Below, one piece after another: positions 1 to 5,845 of a stretch of DNA of 8,505 bases. Position numbers and translations under genes: made by a program. Origin of the DNA: Chlorobiales bacterium (GTDB taxonomy: Bacteria; Bacteroidota; Chlorobiia; Chlorobiales; Chlorobiaceae); the NCBI GenBank assembly GCA_022360415.1, contig JAKSDB010000047.1, positions 1 to 8,505 of the forward strand, read 5' to 3'. The notes below the pieces were generated by a model that was not told where the DNA came from, ran no database searches, and saw only the letters and a list, made by a program, of their open reading frames with translations. Numbering within the stretch: position 1 is the first letter of the stretch; the number at the start of each line of letters is the position of its first letter.

Positions 1-1148
1 GGATCCCGGATGGCAATCTTTCTGCGTATATAAGCCGGGATTCGAAGATCGTCAGGTGTCAGGTCTTGCGTTCCCTGGGCTGCATGATGGGGCAGCGACT
101 GTGAAAAAGCACTGTGCGGAGTTTTCGTATCGGCAACAAACATGCTGTCTGCATCATCCTTCTCCCCGGATTTCTCCAGCTTGCGATTGAAACCGGTAAT
201 GATAACCGTTACCCGTATCTCCCCGGAAACTTCCGGATTCTCAACATACCCGTTTATTATTTTGGCAGACTTGCCAACCTGCTCCTCCAGGTAGCTCATT
301 GCATCGGACATGTCCCGCATGGTCACATCGCCGGTCATGTTGACCAGCACACCTTTGGCCCCATTGAGGACGACGCCTTCCAGCAGCGGGCTTGCAATGG
401 CATCCGCCGAAGCCTTGAGCGCCCTTCTTTCACCGGAAGCCGATGCCGATCCCATGACGGCATCCCCGGCACCTGACATGATGCTTCTCACATCGGCAAA
501 ATCCACATTGACATGGCCATGACTGGTTATGATGTCGGCAATTCCCTTGGCTGCCCGGTAAAGAACGTCGTTGGCCATGTTGAAGGCCTCGGTTGCACCG
601 ATTCCCTCCTCGGCTATACTGAGTATCTTCTCGTTCTCGATAACGATAAGAGTATCGATATACTTGCGAAGCTCGGTAATTCCCCCGTCAGCTATCTCGG
701 CCTTGACCTTTCCCTCAAAGCTGAAAGGACGGGTCACAACACCGATGGTAAGAATGTTCATGTTCCTTGCAATGGAGGCAATAACCGGTGCGGCACCTGT
801 CCCGGTTCCCTTGCCCATTCCTGCGGCAATAAAAACAAGATCTGCCCCACGAAGCTGGTCTGCGATCACTTCACGGTCATCCTCGGCCGCCTGGCGCCCT
901 TTTGCGGGGTCCGCACCGGCACCGAGTCCATTTGTCGCTTTCTTGCCGATCTGGATCCTTGTAGGGGCCTTCGAGTTCAGGAGGGCCTGGCGGTCGGTAT
1001 TGAAAGCAATAAAATCCACTCCGGCAATCCTGCGGTCGATCATATTGTTGACCGCATTGCCTCCGCACCCGCCTATTCCGACGATTTTGATGGATACGCC
1101 TTTTTCCTCCTCATGCTCAAACAAGCCTGGATCCAGTTCAAATGCCAT
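1..1148 (-). CDS. ftsZ: Cell division GTPase FtsZ (3' end cut by window edge)
   Basis: FtsZ is the tubulin-like GTPase that polymerises into the cytoplasmic Z ring at the division site. The frame is open from ATG at 1148 to position 1, giving 382 full codons and no stop in the window. Visible motifs are GIGGCGGNAVNNMI (residues 24-37), NTDRQAL (50-56), GLGAGADPAKG (74-84), the GTP signature GMGKGTGTGAAP (110-121) and the T7 synergy loop NVDFADVR (214-221), with catalytic-type Asp216 and Asp219. A linker of about 45 residues follows the globular core (ending near residue 320). The C-terminal peptide DDLRIPAYIRRK (366-377), which in the family binds FtsA and other partners, is present, so only a few residues should be missing. 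The start is set by the strong Shine-Dalgarno at 1159-1166 and by family length. It is the last gene of the cluster seen here, 29 bases after ftsA. The usual GGGTGTG reads GKGTGTG and the usual ANPE reads ADPA. Identity is certain; the exact 3' end is not visible. Confidence 0.98.
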   Translation of the reverse strand, partial: MAFELDPGLFEHEEEKGVSIKIVGIGGCGGNAVNNMIDRRIAGVDFIAFNTDRQALLNSKAPTRIQIGKKATNGLGAGADPAKGRQAAEDDREVIADQLRGADLVFIAAGMGKGTGTGAAPVIASIARNMNILTIGVVTRPFSFEGKVKAEIADGGITELRKYIDTLIVIENEKILSIAEEGIGATEAFNMANDVLYRAAKGIADIITSHGHVNVDFADVRSIMSGAGDAVMGSASASGERRALKASADAIASPLLEGVVLNGAKGVLVNMTGDVTMRDMSDAMSYLEEQVGKSAKIINGYVENPEVSGEIRVTVIITGFNRKLEKSGEKDDADSMFVADTKTPHSAFSQSLPHHAAQGTQDLTPDDLRIPAYIRRKIAIRD

Positions 1149-1158
1149 GCTTCACCTT

Positions 1159-1166
1159 CCTCCTTT
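1159..1166 (-). promoter_or_regulatory. Strong ribosome binding site of ftsZ
   Basis: On the minus strand this reads AAAGGAGG, a near-perfect Shine-Dalgarno, ending 10 bases before the ftsZ ATG. It lies in the 29-base ftsA-ftsZ spacer and is one of the two strongest in the window (with murG). That fits the need for much more FtsZ than FtsA from a shared transcript; this last point is inference. Confidence 0.8.
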
Positions 1167-1177
1167 AAGGGCTTGTC

Positions 1178-2467
1178 TCAAAGCTTTTCCCACCAGTTTT
1201 TCAGGCGGTCGACCATTTTCTTTCCTACATCGCCCGGATACCCCTCTTCGGTATCGACGGGTTCACTCTGTCCGTTGCGAAGGTCGATCACGTCTTTATC
1301 CTGAAAGTCACTGTTCTCGAATGAATGAGAAACGAGCCCCATGACGGTTGCGTAAACCGGATTATTGATCGCTTTCTTGATCCCTCCGGATACACCTTCA
1401 GGAAAACCGAGTCTTACATCGATTCCCAGTATACCGGACGCAAGATTATCGGTGCCGGGTATCAGGCAGCCTCCACCGGTAATAACCGCGCCTGCGTTCA
1501 GATATTCAGAATATCCCGAACGTTTGATCGCCTCCCTGATCAGCTCGAAAATCTCCATCATGCGAGCCTCGATAATCAAGGTCAGGGAACTTTTCGGGAA
1601 GGATTTATGAGGACGCCCTTCTGTCCCTTCGATCACGATTTCCTCATCCTCAACGGGCTCTTTCGAATAAGCAAAGCCATGCTTGATCTTCAGCTCTTCG
1701 GCTACCTCATAGAGCGCCTTGACACCGTAGGCAACATCATGCGTTACATCGTTGGCAGCGACCTTGATCACCTCTGAAAAACGGATCGCGCCGTCTATGT
1801 ATATGGCAATCTCGGTGGTCCCTCCCCCGATATCGATAATCACCACGCCGCTCTTTTTCTCGTTTTTCTTCATAACGGCAAGCCCTGAAGCTATCGGTTC
1901 AAACGTCATGGCGTTGACCACAAGTCCGGCTTTTTCAACACACTGCCTGATATTGCGGATCTTGGTTTTCGTCCCAACGACGATATAGGCGCTGCCGCGC
2001 ATCGTGGTTCCCGCCATGCCGATAGGGTCGAGCACGCCTTCCTGGTCATCGACAATGAACTCCTGGGGGATCACATGGATGATTTCATGATCGATGTCCA
2101 GGTAACGGATATTTGTCTTTGCTTTCTCAAGGAAACGCTTGACATCCGAAGTATTGACTATACCTGACTGATTGACACTGATCTCCGAGTTACTGTTGAT
2201 ACAATGGACGTGAGCGCCTGATATACCGACATTAACGCCTTTTATGCGGATCGACGATTCGCGTTCGGCATCGGCGACAGCGGTTTTAATTGCGTCGACG
2301 GTTTTATTGATGTTGACCACCGTTGCCCGCTGCAGGCCTTCGGAATCGGCGCGTCCCTGCCCGAGAATGTTGAGCTTGCCCATCTCATCCCTTTCAGCAA
2401 CGACAACACATACCTTTGTTGTCCCTATGTCAAGTCCGACGACTATATTTATATTGCTTTTCTGCAT
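1178..2467 (-). CDS. ftsA: Cell division protein FtsA, actin-like membrane anchor of the Z ring
   Basis: FtsA is an actin/Hsp70-fold ATPase that binds the FtsZ C-terminal peptide and tethers the ring to the inner membrane while recruiting later divisome proteins. The 429-residue product is near the usual family length. ATP-site motifs are visible in order: phosphate-1 loop GLDIGTTKVC (11-20), phosphate-2 loop IDIGGGTTEIAI (211-222; the family more often has TTDI) and the adenosine motif AGAVITGGGCLIPG (325-338). The FtsA-specific 1C domain occupies roughly residues 88-170. After a polar linker (about 385-413) the protein ends in an amphipathic helix, GKKMVDRLKNWWEKL (415-429), the expected membrane-targeting sequence. 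The ATG at 2467 places the phosphate loop at the normal distance. The upstream Shine-Dalgarno is weak (only a short AGG at 2475-2477), in contrast to ftsZ. It lies 23 bases after ftsQ and 29 before ftsZ. Identity is certain. Confidence 0.98.
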   Translation of the reverse strand: MQKSNINIVVGLDIGTTKVCVVVAERDEMGKLNILGQGRADSEGLQRATVVNINKTVDAIKTAVADAERESSIRIKGVNVGISGAHVHCINSNSEISVNQSGIVNTSDVKRFLEKAKTNIRYLDIDHEIIHVIPQEFIVDDQEGVLDPIGMAGTTMRGSAYIVVGTKTKIRNIRQCVEKAGLVVNAMTFEPIASGLAVMKKNEKKSGVVIIDIGGGTTEIAIYIDGAIRFSEVIKVAANDVTHDVAYGVKALYEVAEELKIKHGFAYSKEPVEDEEIVIEGTEGRPHKSFPKSSLTLIIEARMMEIFELIREAIKRSGYSEYLNAGAVITGGGCLIPGTDNLASGILGIDVRLGFPEGVSGGIKKAINNPVYATVMGLVSHSFENSDFQDKDVIDLRNGQSEPVDTEEGYPGDVGKKMVDRLKNWWEKL

Positions 2468-2490
2468 GTTTCAACCTGTAGGAGATGATA

Positions 2491-3360
2491 TCAGGGCGAT
2501 ATCCTTTGGTGACGGCTCCTGCTGCTCTCAACGGCAAAAACTTTATCGGCAAATCTCAGATCGACCTTTTCATAACCGCCGAGCCCTTTTTTTGCCACCA
2601 CCTTTTGCCAGAATATCTCGAATTTTTTCAATTTTTCCTTGTAACCCCCTTCATTCCCGACAATAAACACCGTAGGGGAGCCTGCTACTGCAAAATACGT
2701 TTTATTCTCTTCTTTGAGGATAACCTCCCTGATCAGGAGTCGGGCATACTCGGATGCCGACAAGGCGTCGATCATCTCTCTGAGAACAGCAAGATACTTC
2801 TCGTCAGCTTTTTCCCTTCGTTCTTCCCTCACATACCCGGTCTGCATGCCGGTAACACGAAGGTATACAGACGGGAAAGGGGGAAGGTTGCGATAAGGTA
2901 AGATATAACCTTCCCTGTCAATAACATGAACCTTTTCACCGCTCGCTATCTTTGCCATCGGTATACGTTCTTCAACCCTGACACGGACAATTCCGTTCAT
3001 TTCCTTGACAACCTCGGCCTTCCTGATATAGGGCAAGGTTTCATAACTCTCTGCAAGCGCCGCGCCGTCAACATCCTCAAGGTTTCTGCCCAGCAGCCCT
3101 TCTGCAGTTTTTTCCAGCTCTTCGGAAGTCAGCAGATGATGACCGCTGATGACGACATCTTTTACCCAGACGCTTTTTTTCCACTGATGCGCGTAGAACC
3201 CCAGCCCGCCGAGACAAACAGCAACCGCAAACAGGACGGCGGCGGCAACCCGCCATCGCACTCTTTCCGGCCCGGGCTCGAGCCCGTCATTCTGTCCCGC
3301 GGCTTCATGATTTTCACCCGGAGGTACTGCGGGATCGTCATCATAGATAAATGTCCGCAT
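2491..3360 (-). CDS. ftsQ: Cell division protein FtsQ/DivIB, POTRA-domain divisome scaffold
   Basis: FtsQ is a bitopic inner-membrane protein that links early cytoplasmic and late periplasmic division proteins. From ATG 3360 the product is 289 residues. It has an acidic, polar cytoplasmic tail (1-37), one transmembrane helix (about 38-57, AAAVLFAVAVCLGGLGFY), then a POTRA domain (about 64-132, beginning VWVKDVVISGHHLLTSEEL). A beta-rich C-terminal domain follows, with VHVIDREGYILPY (144-156) and VDLRFADKVFAV (266-277). Start choice: TTG at 3366 in the same frame would add two residues, but ATG 3360 shares one base with the murB stop (TGATG), a classic coupled junction, so I prefer it. Neither start has a good Shine-Dalgarno, consistent with reinitiation after murB. 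FtsQ proteins diverge quickly; the assignment rests on topology, the POTRA segment and position between murB and ftsA. Confidence 0.93.
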   Translation of the reverse strand: MRTFIYDDDPAVPPGENHEAAGQNDGLEPGPERVRWRVAAAVLFAVAVCLGGLGFYAHQWKKSVWVKDVVISGHHLLTSEELEKTAEGLLGRNLEDVDGAALAESYETLPYIRKAEVVKEMNGIVRVRVEERIPMAKIASGEKVHVIDREGYILPYRNLPPFPSVYLRVTGMQTGYVREERREKADEKYLAVLREMIDALSASEYARLLIREVILKEENKTYFAVAGSPTVFIVGNEGGYKEKLKKFEIFWQKVVAKKGLGGYEKVDLRFADKVFAVESSRSRHQRISP

Positions 3361-4292
3361 CAGCAAAGCGTCTGTTCAAACCCCAGAAGTTTTATTTCCA
3401 GCTCCAGCGTCACCCCGAACATTTTGCGTACATGATCTTTTGCAAGGCAGATCAACTCGAACACATCGGCGGCTGTTGCTTGACCGGTATTAACGATGAA
3501 ATTCCCATGCTCATGGGAAATCATCGCCCCGCCCCTGTGAACTCCTTTAAGCCCGCAGGCATCGATCATCTGGCCTGCGCCGAGGCCCGACGGGTTTTCT
3601 TCAGGCCGCGGATTACGGAAGATGCTCCCGGCATTAGGCATCGACAAGGGCTGTGAAGCCGCTCTTTTCTGAAAGGCTTCCCTGCGCAGCCGGTCACGTT
3701 TGTCATGCTCTGCGCTGGAGAGCTTTTTCAGCAGCATCCCCGAACCGAGAACGGCATGGTCTTTCAGGGAGCTGTAACGATACCCGAATTCGATTTCGCT
3801 GCGTGAAATCACCCTTGGTTTTCCGTTTTCGAATATTTCTACCCAGGACACGACGTCGGAAAATTCCTGGCCATAGGCGCCGGCATTCATTGCAATTGCT
3901 CCGCCAACGGTACCCGGAATCCCTTGCAGCATTTCAAGACCGCCGAGAGACGCAGAGAATGTTTTTTCCGCAATCATTGCCAGAGACACCCCGGCGCCTG
4001 AAGTAACGATGTTTTTCCTGATCGTGTAATCTCCCAGAGCTCTTGCTGTAACGATAACAGCCCCCCGGATACCATCGTCATTCACAAGAAGGTTCGTCCC
4101 TCTGCCGATAAGCCTGTAGGGCAGGTTTCTTGCCTCGAAAAGATCCAGCGCCCTGCAGAGATCGTCCCTGTCAAGAGGATCGACATAAAAATCGGCGGAA
4201 CCCCCGATCTTCAGAGCTGTGTGTTCTTTCATGGACTCTCCAAGGGATACCTCTCCCCGGATAGTGTCCAGTATTTCTTCAGTACTGATCAT
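3360..4292 (-). CDS. murB: UDP-N-acetylenolpyruvoylglucosamine reductase MurB
   Basis: MurB is the cytoplasmic FAD enzyme that uses NADPH to reduce UDP-GlcNAc-enolpyruvate to UDP-MurNAc. The product is 310 residues. FAD-binding motifs are TALKIGGSADFYV (25-37), GRGTNLLV (63-70) and GIPGTVGGAIAMNAGAYG (124-141). Substrate and catalytic elements are FGYRYS (169-174, Arg172), PNAGSIFRNP (219-228) with the proton-donor Ser223, and LELEIKLLG (296-304), whose Glu299 matches the family's catalytic glutamate. Length and the SQPLSMPNAGSIF stretch suggest a type II MurB. It follows murC after a 145-base gap and overlaps ftsQ at TGATG. No ddl gene lies between murB and ftsQ, unlike the enterobacterial order. 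The ATG at 4292 has almost no Shine-Dalgarno (GTTTTGTATTAG precedes it); a small upstream reading frame ends in TAG directly against this ATG, so coupling is possible. The next in-frame Met (21) would cut into the FAD domain. Confidence 0.97.
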   Translation of the reverse strand: MISTEEILDTIRGEVSLGESMKEHTALKIGGSADFYVDPLDRDDLCRALDLFEARNLPYRLIGRGTNLLVNDDGIRGAVIVTARALGDYTIRKNIVTSGAGVSLAMIAEKTFSASLGGLEMLQGIPGTVGGAIAMNAGAYGQEFSDVVSWVEIFENGKPRVISRSEIEFGYRYSSLKDHAVLGSGMLLKKLSSAEHDKRDRLRREAFQKRAASQPLSMPNAGSIFRNPRPEENPSGLGAGQMIDACGLKGVHRGGAMISHEHGNFIVNTGQATAADVFELICLAKDHVRKMFGVTLELEIKLLGFEQTLC

Positions 4293-4370
4293 CTAATACA
4301 AAACTGTTGATTTGTTTATTTGTTGAACTGTTAAGAATTGGCTTGTCGCCATACCCCATTCCATAGTCAT
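4293..4370 (-). CDS. Possible 25-residue leader ORF abutting murB (uncertain)
   Basis: On the minus strand an ATG at 4370 opens a 26-codon frame (starting MTMEWGMATSQF, ending INKSTVLY) whose TAG stop at 4295-4293 is immediately followed by the murB ATG. A GGAGG (4381-4385 on the plus strand as CCTCC) ends 10 bases before its ATG, better than anything preceding murB itself. I recognise no family. The layout would suit a leader peptide that delivers ribosomes to murB by reinitiation. Against this, its 3' half is low-complexity, repetitive AT-rich sequence, its 5' end overlaps a repeated word, and such intergenic sequence commonly yields meaningless short frames. Treat it as a candidate, not a gene. 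Confidence 0.25.
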   Translation of the reverse strand: MTMEWGMATSQFLTVQQINKSTVLY

Positions 4371-4396
4371 GCCAAGCCCCCCTCCTCAGTCATGCC
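4365..4396. repeat. Two direct copies of AGTCATGCC, 23 bases apart
   Basis: AGTCATGCC occurs at 4365-4373 and again at 4388-4396, separated by a C-rich stretch (AAGCCCCCCCTCCTC). The second copy forms the left edge of the REP-like hairpin. The repetition suggests the gap was partly built from copies of a dispersed short element, with the first copy a truncated one; that reading is inference. Confidence 0.55.
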
Positions 4397-4415
4397 GGAC
4401 TTGATTCCGCATCCA
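4391..4415. repeat. REP-like imperfect inverted repeat between murC and murB
   Basis: ATGCCGGA (4392-4399) and TCCGCAT (4406-4412) form a stem with one bulged C around a six-base loop, flanked by TC and CCA. The core, of the form TCATGCCGGACTTGATTCCGC, closely resembles a family of short palindromic intergenic repeats known from many bacterial genomes (consensus like GTCATGCCGGACTTGATCCGGCATCC). Here the right arm has decayed. There is no T-run after the stem on the minus strand, so it is not an intrinsic terminator. It might stabilise the upstream mRNA or simply be a repeat remnant. Copy number elsewhere in the genome cannot be judged here. Confidence 0.6.
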
Positions 4416-4437
4416 TATTGTTTTGTGTTCCAGACAA

Positions 4438-5835
4438 TTACTGATCCCTCTGCATGCATTTTTCCGCAAGCTCGGCCGCAATTCCGGTAATATCTCCGGC
4501 GCCCATAAAAAGCAACAGTTTACCTGGTACACAGTAACCTTCAAGGCTGCTGCAGAGTTCCTCCGTGCCGGGAATGAACTGTACCTTCTGCGCGCCTGCA
4601 ACCGCGGCTGCTTCGGCAACAAGCTCTCCGCTTACACCCGGAAAATCATCCGATTTTTCGCGTGCGGGAAAAACATCGGCGACAACGACACTGTCGGCAT
4701 TTGAAAGCGCCCAGCCAAACTCGTTGGAAAAATCTCTCGTCCTTGAAAAGAGGTGTGGCTGAAAAACAGCGACAACCTCATAATCCTGCCAGCCCGCTTT
4801 TGCCGCTTTGACCGTCGCCTTTACCTCGGAAGGATGATGTGCGTAATCATCAATGATGACAGCCCCCTCTTTTCCGCTGTAGCGTACCTGAAACCTTCTT
4901 CTCATCCCGCTGAACGCGGCAAGCCCTGTAACGAGGTTCTCCACGGAGAGCCCTGTTTCCATACCGGCAGCTATTGCCGCAAGGGCGTTGTGTACATTAT
5001 GCCGCCCGGGAACGGCGATATCGAAGCGTGCGACTTCCTTCTTCCGGTAGTCCACTGTGAAAGAAGTCCTGTTCCGGTCAACCTGAATGTCCCTCGCCAT
5101 ATAGTCCGCCGACTCCTCGATGCCGTAGGTGATCGACCGTCTGTCGAGTCGGGGAATGATGTTGCGTACTTCCGGCCAGTCGACACAGCAGAACACCCTT
5201 CCATAGAACGGTACCTTGTTGGCAAAAGCAACAAAGGCCTCCCTGAGATCCTCGATTCCTCCGTATGTATCGGTGTGTTCTGTCTCCAGGCTGTTGATAA
5301 CGGCAAGTGAAGGGGTAAGCTTCAGAAACGCCCTGTCGTATTCATCCGCTTCGATTACCATGTACCTGCCGTTTCCGACTCTGGTGCTCCCTTTCAGGTA
5401 GTCGGAAATACCGCCGATCATGACTGTAGGGGACTCTCCCGCTTCAATGAGCACCGTTGCGATCATCGCCGTTGTCGTGGTTTTGCCGTGGGTTCCCGCA
5501 ACACATATTCCGCTTTTGAGCCGCATCATTTCGCCGAGCATTTCATCTCTTTTTATAACAGGAATCCCTTTTTGCTGTGCCGCGGCGATTTCCACATTAT
5601 CCGCTGCCGCCACAGCGGAAGAGTAGACAACAACATCGCACTCACCGATATTGTTTTCGTTGTGTCCTTTTGCAACAACTGCGCCCTCTGCCTGGAGTTT
5701 TCCTGTTACCTCATTCGAGGCGATGTCCGATCCGGTCACTTCAAAACCGGATTTCAACAGCAGTTCGGCAATTGCGCTCATCCCTGCCCCGCCGATCCCG
5801 ACGATATGTACGCATTTTGTTTTTCCCAGCTCCAC
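4438..5835 (-). CDS. murC: UDP-N-acetylmuramate--L-alanine ligase MurC
   Basis: MurC is the cytoplasmic ATP-dependent ligase adding L-alanine to UDP-MurNAc, the first amino acid of the stem peptide. With GTG 5835 as start the product is 465 residues. Domain 1 carries the UDP-binding HIVGIGGAGMSAIAE (10-24). Domain 2 has the P-loop GICVAGTHGKTTTTAM (109-124), EADEYD (162-167) and ETEHTDTYGG (184-193), where the metal-binding region more often reads ADH. GRHNVHNALAA (277-287) and DDYAHHPSE (329-337) mark the shift to the C-terminal domain, followed by VFQPHLFSRTRD (357-368). Start choice: the frame is open to an ATG at 5910, but that would add 25 basic, non-homologous residues inside the murG tail. 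GTG 5835 puts the Rossmann motif at the normal distance, lies ten bases after the murG stop and has GCGGAA just upstream. Identity is certain, the start probable. Confidence 0.95.
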   Translation of the reverse strand: MELGKTKCVHIVGIGGAGMSAIAELLLKSGFEVTGSDIASNEVTGKLQAEGAVVAKGHNENNIGECDVVVYSSAVAAADNVEIAAAQQKGIPVIKRDEMLGEMMRLKSGICVAGTHGKTTTTAMIATVLIEAGESPTVMIGGISDYLKGSTRVGNGRYMVIEADEYDRAFLKLTPSLAVINSLETEHTDTYGGIEDLREAFVAFANKVPFYGRVFCCVDWPEVRNIIPRLDRRSITYGIEESADYMARDIQVDRNRTSFTVDYRKKEVARFDIAVPGRHNVHNALAAIAAGMETGLSVENLVTGLAAFSGMRRRFQVRYSGKEGAVIIDDYAHHPSEVKATVKAAKAGWQDYEVVAVFQPHLFSRTRDFSNEFGWALSNADSVVVADVFPAREKSDDFPGVSGELVAEAAAVAGAQKVQFIPGTEELCSSLEGYCVPGKLLLFMGAGDITGIAAELAEKCMQRDQ

Positions 5836-5845
5836 GATTTCCGCT

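Larger units (their letters stand above)
4293..4437 (-). other. murC-murB intergenic gap, the only sizeable break in the cluster
   Basis: These 145 bases separate the murC stop from the murB start, whereas other junctions overlap or are at most 29 bases. The half nearest murC holds a REP-like inverted repeat and two copies of AGTCATGCC. The half nearest murB is AT-rich with repeated AACTGTT and TGTTGA words. I see no convincing -35/-10 pair on the minus strand and no stem followed by a T-run, so neither a promoter nor an intrinsic terminator can be called. A possible 25-residue reading frame fills most of the murB-proximal half and is listed separately. Confidence 0.75.

Noticed and set aside
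1..6. GGATCC at the very first base, suggesting a cloned-fragment boundary
   Set aside because: The FtsZ frame runs through it unbroken with a sensible C-terminus, the same hexamer occurs at 953-958 and 1129-1134, and the other window end is not a restriction site; nothing biological follows from it.
513..1344. Plus-strand open frames of about 260 codons opposite ftsZ
   Set aside because: They are antisense to a clearly conserved FtsZ, show no recognisable domain, and two different plus frames are open over the same stretch, as expected from codon bias on the opposite strand.
3360..3366. TTG at 3366 as the ftsQ start
   Set aside because: It adds only two residues, has no better ribosome site and loses the TGATG stop-start junction with murB.
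4391..4415. The murC-downstream stem-loop as an intrinsic terminator
   Set aside because: The stem is imperfect and no run of T follows on the minus strand; termination here would also cut off murB and ftsQAZ, for which no promoter is apparent.
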